Below, piece by piece: positions 17,557 to 28,544 of a DNA stretch of 64,000 bases. This stretch comes from Saprospiraceae bacterium. Lineage in GTDB: Bacteria > Bacteroidota > Bacteroidia > Chitinophagales > Saprospiraceae. The DNA is taken from NCBI GenBank assembly GCA_022448945.1, contig JAKVCV010000003.1, forward strand, positions 1 to 64,000, in the 5' to 3' direction. The position numbers and the translations under genes were made by a program. The notes under the pieces are model-generated. The model was not told the origin of the DNA and searched no databases. It saw nothing but the letters and a program-made list of their open reading frames with translations. Within the stretch, counting starts at the first letter, position 1. Every line of letters begins with the position of its first letter.

Positions 17557-18789
17557 ATGAGAACATTAATCTGTAATATAAAAGAATTGATTCTTGCAAC
17601 GAATACGCCTGTAAATAAAGTTCAGGGAGCAGAAATGAGTTCATTACCGATTATTAAAGATGCTTATGTCATTATCGATGATGAAATTATTTTTGACTAT
17701 GGACCTATGTCAAAAGTCCCTGAAAGCAACTTTGATAAAAGAATATCTGCAAAAGATTCTTTTGTTTTACCGACATGGTGTGATTCACATACACACCTAA
17801 TTTTTGCTGCTACAAGAGAAGGCGAATTTATCGATAAAATCCAAGGAGCTTCATATGAAGATATTGCTCAAAAGGGAGGGGGCATTCTAAATTCTGCAAA
17901 AAAACTACAAGAAACTTCTGAAGAACTGCTACTTGAATCAGCTTACAATCGATTGATTGAAGTCCAAAGCTTTGGAACAGGTGCAATAGAAATCAAAAGC
18001 GGATATGGTCTAACAGTTGATGCTGAACTTAAAATGCTCAGAGTAATTCAGAAACTCAAAAACATGACTAAAATGCCTATTAAGGCTTCTTTTCTTGGCG
18101 CACATGCATTACCATTGAAATATAAAAAAAACCGGGCTGGATATATAGATTTAATTATTAATGAAATGCTGCCAAGAATAGCAGCAGAAGGACTTGCAGA
18201 TTATATTGATGTATTTTGTGAAAAAGTTGCATTTTCAGTTGCTGAGACAGAAAAGCTCATGAAAGCAGGTGCACAATATGGCTTAAAACCTAAGGTTCAT
18301 ACAAATCAATTTAATTGCATGGGGGGGATACAAGCATGTGTTGCACACAATGCTATATCTGTTGACCATCTGGAAGTAATTAATGATGATGAAATTGCCT
18401 GCCTTCTTAAATCATCAACTATGGCAACACTTTTACCCTCTGCCCCATTCTTTCTCAATGATAATTATCCTAAAGCACGAAAAATGATTGATGCAGGTAT
18501 GGCTGTTGCTCTGGCAACTGATTATAATCCTGGTTCAACACCATCAGGTAAAATACCATTTGTTCTTTCTCTTGCATGTATTAAGATGAAGATGCTACCA
18601 GAAGAAGCTATCAATGCTGCTACGGTTAACGGAGCTTATGCTATGGAATTATCAGATAAAGTGGGAAGCATTAGCAAAGGAAAATTGGCCAACCTCATTA
18701 TTACGAAACCTATGGATTCCTTGGCGTTTATGCCCTATGCCTTTGGTACAGACTGGATTGACAGGGTTATAATAGCTGGGCAAGTTTAA
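17557..18789 (+). CDS. hutI: Imidazolonepropionase
   Basis: HutI (410 residues) hydrolyses 4-imidazolone-5-propanoate to N-formimino-L-glutamate, the third step of histidine breakdown. It is an amidohydrolase with metal ligands His78 and His80 in DSHTHLIF, the middle HTNQF and SVDHLE motifs, and the metal Asp in ATDYNPGS. Length is normal. None of hutU, hutH or the formiminoglutamate genes is in the window, so the pathway genes are scattered or incomplete here. Confidence 0.95.
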   Translation: MRTLICNIKELILATNTPVNKVQGAEMSSLPIIKDAYVIIDDEIIFDYGPMSKVPESNFDKRISAKDSFVLPTWCDSHTHLIFAATREGEFIDKIQGASYEDIAQKGGGILNSAKKLQETSEELLLESAYNRLIEVQSFGTGAIEIKSGYGLTVDAELKMLRVIQKLKNMTKMPIKASFLGAHALPLKYKKNRAGYIDLIINEMLPRIAAEGLADYIDVFCEKVAFSVAETEKLMKAGAQYGLKPKVHTNQFNCMGGIQACVAHNAISVDHLEVINDDEIACLLKSSTMATLLPSAPFFLNDNYPKARKMIDAGMAVALATDYNPGSTPSGKIPFVLSLACIKMKMLPEEAINAATVNGAYAMELSDKVGSISKGKLANLIITKPMDSLAFMPYAFGTDWIDRVIIAGQV

Positions 18790-18790
18790 G

Positions 18791-18820
18791 TTTTTCTATT
18801 ACGGAGCTTACATAGAAAAA
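18791..18820. terminator. Bidirectional terminator between hutI and the cyclophilin
   Basis: TTTTTCTAT pairs with ATAGAAAAA around a 12-base loop. The stem is AT-rich; position between convergent genes supports the call. Confidence 0.55.
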
Positions 18821-18828
18821 TCACATTA

Positions 18829-19263
18829 CTAATCTTCTACAGTAATACTAAGTATTTGATCTCCTTGTCTTATCTCATCAATAACATCAAGCCCTTCTAC
18901 TACCTTACCAAAACAAGTATGATTCCTATCAAGATGAGCCGTATTATTTCTACTATGGCATATAAAAAACTGTGAGCCTCCAGTATTCCTTCCAGCATGT
19001 GCCATTGACAATACACCTTTGTCATGAAACTGATTTTCACCATCAAGTTCACAATCAATGGAATAGCCCGGACCGCCCGCGCCTGTCCCGTCAGGACATC
19101 CTCCCTGAACAACAAAATCAGGAATTACTCTATGAAAAGTTAATCCGTCATAAAATCCCTGTTTACTTAATTTAACAAAATTTGCAACAGTATTCGGAGC
19201 ATCCTCAGTAAAAAAATGAACGACCATATCTCCTTTACTGCTTTTAATTATTGCCTTTTTCAT
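18829..19263 (-). CDS. Peptidyl-prolyl cis-trans isomerase, cyclophilin type
   Basis: A 144-residue cyclophilin catalysing proline isomerisation. The active-site stretch [13 protein letters not shown] (Arg45) and the GGSQFFI motif are intact. There is no signal peptide, so it is probably cytoplasmic (PpiB-like). Length is close to the minimal single-domain form. A promoter element lies at 19327-19334. Confidence 0.95.
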   Translation of the reverse strand: MKKAIIKSSKGDMVVHFFTEDAPNTVANFVKLSKQGFYDGLTFHRVIPDFVVQGGCPDGTGAGGPGYSIDCELDGENQFHDKGVLSMAHAGRNTGGSQFFICHSRNNTAHLDRNHTCFGKVVEGLDVIDEIRQGDQILSITVED

Positions 19264-19326
19264 CAGTTCTAATCAGTTTTATATTAAAAAATCTATTAAA
19301 ATTTCGTTAAGCCTAAATTAGTTTTA

Positions 19327-19334
19327 CAAAGATA
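19327..19334 (-). promoter_or_regulatory. Promoter -7 element for the cyclophilin gene
   Basis: Minus-strand TATCTTTG matches TAnnTTTG, about 64 bases before the start. Confidence 0.5.
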
Positions 19335-19543
19335 CATAACTCTAGAAAAAAACAATAATTAATTTAATCTACTATAAAATTAAAAAATTATATGGTACTA
19401 AAATCCAAAGATATGATGAACTACTTCAGCCATATTCTAAAGTTATTATAATTAAAAGGCATTTCTTACACTTTGGAACCTTTTTATATCTAAATTTATA
19501 TATTGAATTATAATTTATACCTCCTATAGAAATAAAAAATTTT

Positions 19544-20833
19544 ATGATAAATAACAATGAACCTCTTGCTGAACGAATGCGTCCAAAATCTCTAAAAGAT
19601 TATATCAGTCAAAAACATTTGATTGGTGAAGGTGGTGCACTTACTGAAGCTATCCAATCAGAACGCATTCCATCTTTGATTTTTTGGGGCCCACCTGGTA
19701 CTGGGAAAACAACACTAGCATATATAATAGCAGAAAATTCAAAACGACCATTTTATAGTTTATCGGCCATTAATGCGGGTGTTAAAGATGTTAGGGAGGT
19801 GATAAACAAAGCAAAAGAAAACCATGGTTTATTCACTATTCAAAAGCGTCCAATATTATTTATTGATGAAATACACAGGTTTAGCAAATCCCAACAAGAT
19901 GCTTTACTTGGTGCAGTTGAAAAAGGTCTAGTAACACTTATTGGTGCAACTACTGAAAATCCTAGCTTTGAAGTAATCCCTGCTCTTTTATCCAGATGTC
20001 AAATTTATACCCTTAATAGCCTTGAGAAAGACGATTTAGTGCAATTATTAATAAATGCAAAAGAAACGGATAGCTTACTTTCAAAAAAGGAAATTATACT
20101 AGATGAAACAGATGCATTACTGAGATTGTCAAGTGGTGATGCAAGGAAATTACTAAATATTTTTGAACTTATATGTTCTTCTGATGAGAACAATAAAATA
20201 ATTGTAACCAATGATCTTGTTATGTCAAAAGTTCAACAAAATACTGTGCGTTATGACAAAACAGGTGAACAACACTATGATATTATTTCAGCTTTCATAA
20301 AATCAATAAGAGGTTCTGATCCTAATGCTGCTGTCTATTGGTTAGCCAGGATGATAGAAGGAGGTGAAGATGTGAAATTCATTGCTAGAAGACTAATAAT
20401 TTTAGCTTCTGAAGACATTGGAAATGCAAATCCTACTGCACTGATAATGGCAAATAATACTTTCCAGGCGGTAAATATTATTGGCTTTCCTGAGAGCAGA
20501 ATAATTCTAGCCCAATGCACTACATATTTAGCTTGTTCTCCCAAAAGCAATTCAGCTTATATCGCTATAAATAAAGCGCAATCCCTTGTAAAACAAACAG
20601 GAGATCTTTCTGTCCCACTCAGTCTTCGAAATGCACCCACCAAATTGATGAAAAAGTTAGATTACGGAAAAGAATATAAATATGCTCACGATTTTCCTGG
20701 TAATTTTGTTGTTCAGGAATTCCTACCTAAAGAGATTAAAGGGACAAAACTATATAATCCTGGAAGTAATCAACGAGAAGAAGGACTAAGAAACTACCTA
20801 AAAGATAATTGGAAAAAAAAATATGGATATTAA
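19544..20833 (+). CDS. rarA: Replication-associated recombination protein A (AAA ATPase)
   Basis: RarA/MgsA (429 residues) acts at stalled replication forks and is related to clamp-loader ATPases. It starts with [20 protein letters not shown], has Walker A GPPGTGKT at 49-56, Walker B FIDEIHRF near 105, and the sensor stretch [11 protein letters not shown]. The C-terminal tetramerisation domain with [15 protein letters not shown] is complete. Length is normal. It is convergent with the TonB-like gene. Confidence 0.95.
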   Translation: MINNNEPLAERMRPKSLKDYISQKHLIGEGGALTEAIQSERIPSLIFWGPPGTGKTTLAYIIAENSKRPFYSLSAINAGVKDVREVINKAKENHGLFTIQKRPILFIDEIHRFSKSQQDALLGAVEKGLVTLIGATTENPSFEVIPALLSRCQIYTLNSLEKDDLVQLLINAKETDSLLSKKEIILDETDALLRLSSGDARKLLNIFELICSSDENNKIIVTNDLVMSKVQQNTVRYDKTGEQHYDIISAFIKSIRGSDPNAAVYWLARMIEGGEDVKFIARRLIILASEDIGNANPTALIMANNTFQAVNIIGFPESRIILAQCTTYLACSPKSNSAYIAINKAQSLVKQTGDLSVPLSLRNAPTKLMKKLDYGKEYKYAHDFPGNFVVQEFLPKEIKGTKLYNPGSNQREEGLRNYLKDNWKKKYGY

Positions 20834-20885
20834 TTTTCGAAAAGTTCAGGTATGGCGTATTTTAAAAAAATATAGCCCTCATTAA

Positions 20886-20919
20886 AAAACCCGTAAGCAC
20901 TATGTCACCTACGGGTTTT
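20886..20919. terminator. Bidirectional terminator between rarA and the TonB-like gene
   Basis: AAAACCCGTA pairs perfectly with TACGGGTTTT around a 14-base loop, with A and T runs on both sides. Confidence 0.85.
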
Positions 20920-20973
20920 ATTATTTTTAAATATGTAACTAAATCAAAATTTAATAATTACGAGTACCCAATA

Positions 20974-21777
20974 TTAAATGTCAAAAATGAAGGTAAGTTT
21001 TCCCCACTGCCTTTTCGGTGCAGCATAATCAACATCAAACTTATAGTATCTAACAGCACGCATAGAAGCAGCTATAAGTTTTGAATCCTTGATTGTTGAA
21101 AATTTGGGCAAATACTTACTCGCTATCACAGTACCTTCTTGGCTGATGCATACTTTTATGGCTACTTTCCCTTTTTCTTTTGTCAAACCTTTAATGTTTG
21201 GCCTTTTCATAACCTTACGGCCAAAAACTCCCTCTTGCAAATTATCATCATTCCCGCCATCACCTGAAACATTAGTATTGTTATTGGTAGTACCGCCAGA
21301 CACATTTTCATCTGAAGAAACACCACCTGTATTTGATGCACTTAGGTTTGGATCTAGAGTAGTTTCTTCCATTATTTCATCATTCGTTTTTACATCCGTA
21401 GCTTTAGTATTATCACTTGATGTAATAACCTCACTATCTTCTTCTTCAATTGTTTCCAAAGGAATTGTTTCTGGTTGAGGTTCAGGAACTGGAACTGGTT
21501 CTTGCTTTGTATTTTCTTCCGTTGTTTTACTTTCATCATTAGATTCATTTTCCCTAATTTGATCTTCTGCGTTTACAACAAAATCTAGATTATCAATAAC
21601 AGCATCACTTAACTCTACATACTGAATTGTATTTTCTTCCGTTTCTATATTTGGTGCAGCACTCATTAGTGGAAAAAAGGCAAGAGAAATAATTGAAAGG
21701 TGCACAAAAGCTGTTATCATCAATCCTTTCTTTCTATTCTTTTCTTCTTTTTTAGAAGTTGTGTCATACTTTTTCAT
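20974..21777 (-). CDS. TonB-family energy transducer-like protein
   Basis: 267 residues with a short basic cytoplasmic N-terminus, one transmembrane helix (about 18-40), and a long acidic, low-complexity periplasmic stretch with a short Pro stretch (PVPVPEPQPE). A C-terminal domain (about 188-267) has the TonB/TolA-like pattern AIKVCISQEGTV followed by a later YYKF. TonB proteins pass proton-motive energy to outer-membrane receptors. The low Pro content and Asp/Thr/Asn-rich linker are also compatible with a gliding or TolA-like relative. It lies downstream of secA on the same strand after a 433-base gap, and has a possible own promoter. Confidence 0.8.
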   Translation of the reverse strand: MKKYDTTSKKEEKNRKKGLMITAFVHLSIISLAFFPLMSAAPNIETEENTIQYVELSDAVIDNLDFVVNAEDQIRENESNDESKTTEENTKQEPVPVPEPQPETIPLETIEEEDSEVITSSDNTKATDVKTNDEIMEETTLDPNLSASNTGGVSSDENVSGGTTNNNTNVSGDGGNDDNLQEGVFGRKVMKRPNIKGLTKEKGKVAIKVCISQEGTVIASKYLPKFSTIKDSKLIAASMRAVRYYKFDVDYAAPKRQWGKLTFIFDI

Positions 21778-22210
21778 AAGCTGTGTTTTTACGTTTGGGG
21801 GACTAAATAATATAGTCCTTTAAATAGTGTTTATAGATCCAATTGCGGTGTTGGCATTTGTATCTTCTCTCTATACAGTCCCAAATACGTGCCAAATTTA
21901 TTTTAAACATGATTTCAGGATCATAGAAATTCGATGAAACAATGATTAATAATAGGGTTCAGCTTATTAAAATTATTTTTAATAAAAATTGAATTCCAGA
22001 TGAAATTTAAACTTTTCAGGAAAAACATACTTATTCAGCAAGAAAAATTTAATGTGTTAAAAATGATTTTAATACATTAAATAGAAAGGAGTAAACACTT
22101 CTATACAATTATATAATGGATGAGAAAAGAAATCTGTAGAATCACTAAAATATATAAAATTAGGATCTAAAAATAAAAACACTTAAACAACTACTTTCAC
22201 AAAATGATAT
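21778..22210. other. Intergenic region between secA and the TonB-like gene
   Basis: No gene seen in 433 bases. It contains a TAnnTTTG element (21893-21900, minus) and a small leader hairpin near 21800-21818 (GGACTA paired with TAGTCC) shortly before the TonB-like start. Confidence 0.45.
21893..21900 (-). promoter_or_regulatory. Possible promoter -7 element for the TonB-like gene
   Basis: Minus-strand TAAATTTG matches TAnnTTTG, about 116 bases before the start. Confidence 0.4.
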
Positions 22211-25200
22211 TTACTTTTTACCATGACATTGCTTGTATTTCTTACCACTCCCACATGGACACGGGTCATTTCGTTTTACTTTAGCTGTTTCACGTTTGTA
22301 AGTTTTGGGCTTTTCAAGGATTTGAGTATTATTAGCATTTGCAGCCGCTTTCCGTTGCATCTCTTCCATTTCCTTCTGCTGATCAATATTTGTTTTCAGA
22401 TGTTCATTATCGATTTCAATTTCCTGAGCTGCTTGAACATCCTGTGACTCATTTAATGGGATTGCTCCCTTGAATAAAAAGCTAGTTACCTCTTTATTAA
22501 TCCTGTCCATAAACAATTCAAATAACTTATATGCTTGAATTTTATAGATAACCAAGGGGTCTTTTTGCTCAAAAGAAGCAGACTGTGTTTGATCTTTGAG
22601 CTCATCCATGTCTCTGAGATGTTCTTTCCAAGCATTATCAATTAAACCCAAGGTTATAGATTTTTCTATATCATTTACAAGTGACTTTCCACTAGTTTCT
22701 ATAGCATCTTTTAAGTCAGCCCCAACTTCCATTCCCTTATTCCCATCGGTAAATGGAATGCCAATTTTAAGATAATTAGTACTAGGGTCGTGATAAACTC
22801 TATTAATAATAGGCATAACACGTTGAGCAATTGCAGAAAATTTGCCATCATAATATTTTCTTGCTTGAAAATACAATTTGTCTGTCAATTTATTATAATC
22901 TTCTTCATTCCTAAATTCTTCTTCAGTAATATTGGTTTCAATACCAAAATATCGGATAACATTTTGAGTAAACTCTTTATAATCGTTGGTATGTTTATGT
23001 TCATTAATCAAAGAAGATGCTACTCCATCAAACATATCATTTAAATCAATAGCTAATCTTTCACCATAAAGGGCATTATTTCGTTTTTGGTAAATTGCTT
23101 CCCGTTGAATATTCATTACATCATCATATTCAAGGAGCCGTTTTCTAACTCCAAAATTATTTTCTTCAACTTTCTTTTGTGCACGTTCTATTGCATTGGT
23201 TATCATTTTGTGTTGTAGCGCTTCTCCTTCTTTATGACCCATAGTATCCATTAACTTAGATATCCTCTCAGAACCAAAAAGACGCATTAATTTATCCTCT
23301 AAAGAAACATAAAACTGAGAGGCCCCGACATCACCCTGACGACCTGAACGACCACGTAACTGTCTATCAACCCTTCTTGAATCATGTCTTTCAGTACCTA
23401 TAATAGCCAAACCACCAGCCTCTTTCACTTCTTCATTAATTTTGATATCTGTACCCCGGCCGGCCATGTTAGTAGCTATTGTAACCTGTCCTTTTCTACC
23501 TGCTTCAGCAACAACATCCGCTTCTCGAGCATGTTGTTTGGCATTCAATACATTATGATCCAACTTGCGTAAATTAAGCAACCTGCTCAACATTTCAGAC
23601 TGTTGCACAGAAGTAGTACCTACTAATACAGGTTGCCCTCCTTGTGTCAAATCAACAATATCATCTATTATAGCATTAATTTTCTCACGTTCAGTTTTAT
23701 AGATTAAATCATTTCTGTCATCGCGAATAATAGGCTTATTAGTTGGAATAACAACCACATCTAATTTGTAGATATCCCAAAGTTCTTGAGCTTCAGTTTC
23801 AGCAGTACCAGTCATTCCTGCTAGCTTATGGTACATTCTAAAGAAATTTTGCAACGTTATAGTAGCATATGTTTGAGTTGTTTTCTCAATCTTTACATTT
23901 TCTTTTGCCTCTAAAGCCTGGTGTAGCCCATCCGAAAAACGCCGCCCTTCCATCATACGGCCAGTTTGTTCATCAACAATTTTAACCTGATTATTGATAA
24001 CTACATATTCATCTTCTCTATGAAACAAAGTATAAGCCTTTAGTAATTGTCTTAAAGCATGTAATCTTTCATTTTTAACCTGAAAAGCATGCAATGCTTC
24101 ATCTTTTTGTTTTACTACGTCTTCTTGACTAATCCCTTCTTTTTGGTCGATCTCACCTAAAATTCCGCCAATATCATCCATAACAAAAAGACCTTCATCT
24201 CCAGCACCTTTACCCAAAAGCATACGTCCTTTGTCTGTTAACTCAACAGATCTATTTTTTTCTTCAATAACGAAATACAATTCAGCATCAGCCTTGGGCA
24301 TATGCTTAGATTGTTCTTGCATATAGAAATTTTCAGTTTTTTGCATTACTGTCATCATTCCAGGTTCACTCAAAAATTTAATGAGTGCACGATGTTTAGG
24401 TAAACCTCTATATGCACGGAAAAGTGCTAACCCTCCACCTCCTTCTTCGGCACTTACATTCCCTTCTTTTATAAGTTTCTTTGCATCCCGTAACAATTCG
24501 CCTACAAGTTTTCTCTGAACAGCCTCTAAATGTTGAACCGCAGGTTTTAAACTAACAAATAAATCTTCTCGATTATCCTGTGCAGTTGGCCCTGAAATAA
24601 TTAATGGTGTTCTTGCATCATCAATTAAAACAGAATCAACCTCATCAATCATTGTAAAATGAAATTTTCGTTGAACAATTTCATCTGGTTTATGGGACAT
24701 ATTATCCCTTAAATAGTCAAACCCGAACTCATTATTAGTTCCATATGTAATATCCGTTCTATATGCTGCTTTTCTACCTTTGGAATGAGGTTTATATTTA
24801 TCAATACACGAAACTGTTAAAAACAAGAAATTATGTATTGGGGCCATCCATTCTGCATCCCTCTTAGCTAGGTAATCATTTACAGTTATCAGATGTACAC
24901 CTTCTCCAGAAAGGCCATTCAAATAAGCAGGAAGTGTTGACACCAGTGTTTTACCTTCTCCGGTAGCCATTTCAGCAATTTTACCCTGATGCAATACAAT
25001 ACCACCTACTAATTGAACATCATAATGTATCATGTTCCAAGTGACGCGTGTTCCTCCTGCTATCCAGGAGTTTTTCCAATAGGCTTTATCTCCTTCTATT
25101 GTTACAAAGGGGTGCTCACCTTTTGCCTGTTTAGCAGCAAGCTCACGATCAAAATCAGTTGCTGTAACTTCGAGCACTTCATTTTCTGTAAAGCGCCTTG

Positions 25201-25549
25201 CTGTTTCCTTGACAACTGCAAATGCCTCTGGTAAAATTTCATTGAGAACATCTTCAAGATCCTCATCTCTTTCTTTTTTCAGCTTATCAATTTCAGCAAA
25301 CAACTCCTGTTTCTTAAAAATATCAGCTTCTGCATCTACTTCCTCCTGAAGTTCATCAATTTCATCATCTATAGGTTTTAGGTGTTCAGCAATTATTTGT
25401 CTAAAACCCAAAGTTTTGTTACGTAACTCATCATTAGAGATATCATCTAACAGCTCATACTCTTCTTTTATTTTATCAACAATAGGCATGATCGCTTTAA
25501 TGTCACGTTCATATTTATTCCCGAATAGTTTTTTTATAAAACCAAACAT
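22211..25549 (-). CDS. secA: Preprotein translocase ATPase subunit SecA
   Basis: SecA (1112 residues) drives protein export through SecYEG. Walker A lies in [15 protein letters not shown], the DEAD-like motif in [15 protein letters not shown], then [26 protein letters not shown] and the arginine-rich [18 protein letters not shown] of motor domain 2. The C-terminus ends with the zinc-binding [14 protein letters not shown] motif that contacts SecB and ribosomes. At 1112 residues it is longer than E. coli SecA (901), as is usual in Bacteroidota. A promoter element lies at 25655-25662. Confidence 0.98.
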   Translation of the reverse strand: MFGFIKKLFGNKYERDIKAIMPIVDKIKEEYELLDDISNDELRNKTLGFRQIIAEHLKPIDDEIDELQEEVDAEADIFKKQELFAEIDKLKKERDEDLEDVLNEILPEAFAVVKETARRFTENEVLEVTATDFDRELAAKQAKGEHPFVTIEGDKAYWKNSWIAGGTRVTWNMIHYDVQLVGGIVLHQGKIAEMATGEGKTLVSTLPAYLNGLSGEGVHLITVNDYLAKRDAEWMAPIHNFLFLTVSCIDKYKPHSKGRKAAYRTDITYGTNNEFGFDYLRDNMSHKPDEIVQRKFHFTMIDEVDSVLIDDARTPLIISGPTAQDNREDLFVSLKPAVQHLEAVQRKLVGELLRDAKKLIKEGNVSAEEGGGGLALFRAYRGLPKHRALIKFLSEPGMMTVMQKTENFYMQEQSKHMPKADAELYFVIEEKNRSVELTDKGRMLLGKGAGDEGLFVMDDIGGILGEIDQKEGISQEDVVKQKDEALHAFQVKNERLHALRQLLKAYTLFHREDEYVVINNQVKIVDEQTGRMMEGRRFSDGLHQALEAKENVKIEKTTQTYATITLQNFFRMYHKLAGMTGTAETEAQELWDIYKLDVVVIPTNKPIIRDDRNDLIYKTEREKINAIIDDIVDLTQGGQPVLVGTTSVQQSEMLSRLLNLRKLDHNVLNAKQHAREADVVAEAGRKGQVTIATNMAGRGTDIKINEEVKEAGGLAIIGTERHDSRRVDRQLRGRSGRQGDVGASQFYVSLEDKLMRLFGSERISKLMDTMGHKEGEALQHKMITNAIERAQKKVEENNFGVRKRLLEYDDVMNIQREAIYQKRNNALYGERLAIDLNDMFDGVASSLINEHKHTNDYKEFTQNVIRYFGIETNITEEEFRNEEDYNKLTDKLYFQARKYYDGKFSAIAQRVMPIINRVYHDPSTNYLKIGIPFTDGNKGMEVGADLKDAIETSGKSLVNDIEKSITLGLIDNAWKEHLRDMDELKDQTQSASFEQKDPLVIYKIQAYKLFELFMDRINKEVTSFLFKGAIPLNESQDVQAAQEIEIDNEHLKTNIDQQKEMEEMQRKAAANANNTQILEKPKTYKRETAKVKRNDPCPCGSGKKYKQCHGKK

Positions 25550-25876
25550 ATTTTCTCTATTTTTTTAATTCTAGCTAGTTCAAAAAACCTGTAAAACAGA
25601 TTAGATATTCCATATATTTTTTAATGGCGTTTTAAGGGTTTTCATTTAACACGGCAAATATAACATTTAATTTGTCTATCACATTTTATTCCACCTACAA
25701 TCTATATGTCATAATGACAATTATATATATGATTTGTCGACGAATTGACATAATAATTATATTTTTAAGTCGGAAAAGTTTTACGCTAATCTTAATATTT
25801 TAAGGCCTAATATGTTTTTTAATAAAAACACTTTGTTGATACTTTGTAATTTTTATATCATTAAAATTTCTTGATT
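25550..25876. other. Divergent intergenic region between secA and a lipoprotein gene
   Basis: 327 AT-rich bases with the secA promoter element. No gene is seen. Confidence 0.5.
25655..25662 (-). promoter_or_regulatory. Promoter -7 element for secA
   Basis: Minus-strand TATATTTG matches TAnnTTTG, about 106 bases before the secA start. No clear upstream TTTG was found. Confidence 0.5.
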
Positions 25877-26650
25877 ATGAAAATAATTATCTTTTCAATA
25901 ATGATATTATGCATATATAGTTGTCGTGAAATCATTGAAAATGAAGAAAAAAAATTAGATATCCCAAGCACTTTCTACACTAAAGATTACTACTACCCTA
26001 TAGGAGAACTAGAATCAGGTAAGGTATATGAATATGTCGTGGTTCATGAAGGAGATGAATATCTATCGCATTATTGGCATTTGCAAAGCAGCAAAGACAC
26101 CTCTGGCAATTTATTTTTAAACTGGGAACGATATAACGGAATGTTACAAAAGGACCAATATATCAAAGAATGGATAATAAATGATGGTGTAATCGTGGAA
26201 GAATACAAATTCTTTGTCCAAGATAGTGCCACACAAGAAATGAAAGAATATCAAAACATTGTAAGTCAAAATGTTGTATTCCCTTTCAATGCCTCTTTAG
26301 ATTCTGTGATGGCATATCGTTTTATTTGCGAAATGAAATTACCTCCTGATTTTTTAACTTCAAAATTAATTCGCGACCGTAAATTTGCAGAAAATAGTTC
26401 TTTCAACTATAATGACAAAGAAGTGGATGTCATAGTATTTAGAAACTCAGATTTGTATGATATTGAAAACAAAGAAGAAGGAGGATTTTGGAACGTAAAA
26501 AAATCTGTAGTAGAAATTTATGCAAAAGGCATTGGCTTGATTTATCAGGAAGAAAAAACAGATGGGATTGAAAGTAGTATTGTTACACAACTAAAAAAGG
26601 TCTATTCTAAAGATGAATTTGACAAAAAAATTAAAATCAAAAAATTATAA
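25877..26650 (+). CDS. Putative lipoprotein, function unknown
   Basis: 257 residues from the ATG at 25877. The frame also opens at a TTG two codons earlier, but the ATG gives a proper signal peptide (MKIIIFSIMILCIYSC) with a lipobox-like IYSC at Cys16. The mature part is mostly beta and charged, with Trp/Tyr/Glu-rich stretches and a basic C-terminus. I recognise no domain. It probably sits on a membrane face in the periplasm. Confidence 0.75.
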   Translation: MKIIIFSIMILCIYSCREIIENEEKKLDIPSTFYTKDYYYPIGELESGKVYEYVVVHEGDEYLSHYWHLQSSKDTSGNLFLNWERYNGMLQKDQYIKEWIINDGVIVEEYKFFVQDSATQEMKEYQNIVSQNVVFPFNASLDSVMAYRFICEMKLPPDFLTSKLIRDRKFAENSSFNYNDKEVDVIVFRNSDLYDIENKEEGGFWNVKKSVVEIYAKGIGLIYQEEKTDGIESSIVTQLKKVYSKDEFDKKIKIKKL

Positions 26651-26687
26651 AACCAAAAAGTTGATAAAAAAAGAATATAATAGCTAC

Positions 26688-27119
26688 CTATAATACCCTC
26701 ATAAAATTAGATCCACCTAAGGCAAGAATTTTACCTGAAGCATTCTTAAGTTCACACTTGACATTTGCAGTTTTACGACCAATTTTCACAACCTGAGGTA
26801 TGGCTGTAATAATATCACCTAACTGAGCCGGTCTAAGAAAATCTATATTCATAGTCATAGATACAAAGGCAATATCCTTTTCACTTTGTAAAAAGAGCTG
26901 AAAACCTAAGATTTCATCAACTATAGCTGCTATGGCACCTCCATGAATATTACCCATAGGATTAAGCATTTCTTCCCTGACCTCAAATTCAACTTCCAAA
27001 TCACCGTCATCTGATATTTTAGATACAGCACCATTGAGCCAACCCCCAAGACCAGGCAAACGATTACCCATCTTTTTACCAATATTCGATTTCAGCATTT
27101 CAATATAATCTGTTTTCAT
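26688..27119 (-). CDS. PaaI-family hotdog-fold thioesterase
   Basis: A 143-residue acyl-CoA thioesterase-like protein. The hotdog helix motif GNIHGGAIAAIVDE is at about 57-70, as in PaaI/DUF4442 members. It would hydrolyse a small acyl- or aryl-CoA; the substrate is unknown. Its start is 5 bases downstream of the peroxiredoxin stop, so the two are in one operon. Confidence 0.88.
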   Translation of the reverse strand: MKTDYIEMLKSNIGKKMGNRLPGLGGWLNGAVSKISDDGDLEVEFEVREEMLNPMGNIHGGAIAAIVDEILGFQLFLQSEKDIAFVSMTMNIDFLRPAQLGDIITAIPQVVKIGRKTANVKCELKNASGKILALGGSNFMRVL

Positions 27120-27124
27120 ATTCT

Positions 27125-27604
27125 TTACAATTCTCCTGTTTTCTCTAATGCTTTTACAATTTGTTCGGTATGTTCAGCTACTTTAGGACGCTTAAAGAGT
27201 TTTACAATCTTTCCATCTTTATCGATAACAAAAGTTGTCCTCAATACACCCATCCTAATATTTCCGTACATATTTTTTTCACCCCAAGTTCCATAGGCAC
27301 CAAGAATAGTCTTTTCTGTATCAGCCAACAAAGGAAAAGGTAAATTATATTTACTAATAAATTTGAGGTGGGAAGCCTCATTGTCTGGACTAACACCAAC
27401 TACAGAATACCCTTTTGAAAGCCACATATCATAATTGTCTCTAAGATCACATGCTTCTTTTGTACACCCAGGAGTATTGTCTTTAGGATAAAAAAACAAA
27501 ATAAGATTTTTCCCTGCAAAATCCGACAATTGTATTTGGTTTCCATTCTGATCTAGTCCTTTGAAGTCAGGTGCAATGTCACCCTCTTTTAATATTACAG
27601 GCAT
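27125..27604 (-). CDS. bcp: Thiol peroxidase, Bcp/PrxQ-type peroxiredoxin
   Basis: A 159-residue peroxiredoxin reducing peroxides with electrons from thioredoxin. The active site FYPKDNTPGCTKEACDL holds the peroxidatic Cys47 and the resolving Cys52 spaced as in Bcp. Length is normal. It lies 37 bases after the ferredoxin and 5 before the thioesterase. Confidence 0.93.
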   Translation of the reverse strand: MPVILKEGDIAPDFKGLDQNGNQIQLSDFAGKNLILFFYPKDNTPGCTKEACDLRDNYDMWLSKGYSVVGVSPDNEASHLKFISKYNLPFPLLADTEKTILGAYGTWGEKNMYGNIRMGVLRTTFVIDKDGKIVKLFKRPKVAEHTEQIVKALEKTGEL

Positions 27605-27641
27605 TTTTAATATGTTTTTTAATTATAAAAATAGATTATAT

Positions 27642-27968
27642 TTATTCACTAACAGGAGCTAATCTAACGATAAGTCCTTCCAAGTCATTATTCAATTTTA
27701 TTTGACAGCCCAAACGACTATTTCCCTCAACAAAAAATGCCTGGTCTAACATATCCTCCTCATCTTCAGATTGCTCAGGCAACACATGTTCTGTTTCTAC
27801 ATACATATGACAGGAAGCACAAAGAGCCATCCCTCCACATATTCCTTCAACCGGTAATTCCACAGCACGACAAAATTCCATCATATTCATATTCATATTA
27901 GTTGGAGCTTCATGCTTATGTGTTTTGCCATCTCTATCTATGATTGTAACATTTATCATATCTTCCAT
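27642..27968 (-). CDS. [2Fe-2S] ferredoxin, adrenodoxin type
   Basis: A 108-residue electron carrier. Three cluster ligands are in CGGMALCASC (Cys44, Cys50, Cys53), and the fourth is Cys88 in SRLGCQI, the spacing of Isc/adrenodoxin-type ferredoxins. A Met/Asn-rich loop precedes the cluster. It lies 35 bases after the RNA methylase on the same strand. Confidence 0.93.
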   Translation of the reverse strand: MEDMINVTIIDRDGKTHKHEAPTNMNMNMMEFCRAVELPVEGICGGMALCASCHMYVETEHVLPEQSEDEEDMLDQAFFVEGNSRLGCQIKLNNDLEGLIVRLAPVSE

Positions 27969-28003
27969 GTCACAGAAAATTTAAAGATTTATTGTATTTA
28001 AAA

Positions 28004-28486
28004 TTACTGTATACCACTTGATTTTAAAGCGTGATGTATGACTATACCAAACGTTACAGCTACATTCAAACAAGGTGTTTTGCCTAAAGAAGGGATATAA
28101 ACAGTTTCTTCTACATTTGCTATCAAATGTTCTGGAATTCCTTCTTTTTCGCTGCCAAAGATAATCAAATCATTGAGTTTAAACTCAAAATTATTTAAAT
28201 GTTGTGCATCTTCGTCTAAAATAGTTGCAACCTTTCGACCTGAATAATTAGAAAGAAAAGCATCTACATCTTCAATTTTTATTATTTCTACATATTCAAT
28301 TGCACCTGCAGTCCACACCTTTGCCATATGGGCCATTTCAGCTCTAGCTTTTTTACTTTGTGTTGGTGGTAACAGCAAATTATTTGAATCAAAAATATAT
28401 ACCTTTTTCAATCCATAAAACTCCGCTGATCGAATCATAGAAGATAAATTAGGGCGATATTGGGGGGCATAGAAAAGTACATCCAT
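28004..28486 (-). CDS. SpoU/TrmH-family RNA 2'-O-methyltransferase
   Basis: About 160 residues from the ATG at 28486 (MDVLFYAPQ). SPOUT motif 1 is in NLSSMIRSAEFYG, motif 2 in FGSEKEGIP and motif 3 in LNVAVTFGIVIHHAL. It would methylate a ribose 2'-OH in tRNA or rRNA. The frame extends 14 codons upstream to a TTG at 28528 (17 bases from the RND stop), giving 174 residues; both starts are possible. It is probably the fifth gene of the efflux transcription unit. Confidence 0.85.
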   Translation of the reverse strand: MDVLFYAPQYRPNLSSMIRSAEFYGLKKVYIFDSNNLLLPPTQSKKARAEMAHMAKVWTAGAIEYVEIIKIEDVDAFLSNYSGRKVATILDEDAQHLNNFEFKLNDLIIFGSEKEGIPEHLIANVEETVYIPSLGKTPCLNVAVTFGIVIHHALKSSGIQ

Positions 28487-28544
28487 CCTGTGTAAATTTT
28501 TCTGTAAAAAGTCATTATCTATATTCAAATATAGAGCCGTGATA

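Noticed and set aside
21089-21478. 129-codon plus-strand frame inside the TonB-like gene
   Set aside because: Opposite to the low-complexity linker of the TonB-like protein; its Ser/Val/Leu-rich content mirrors that linker.
28487-28528. TTG start for the SpoU methylase
   Set aside because: Possible, but the ATG at 28486 already begins just before SPOUT motif 1; left open in the entry.
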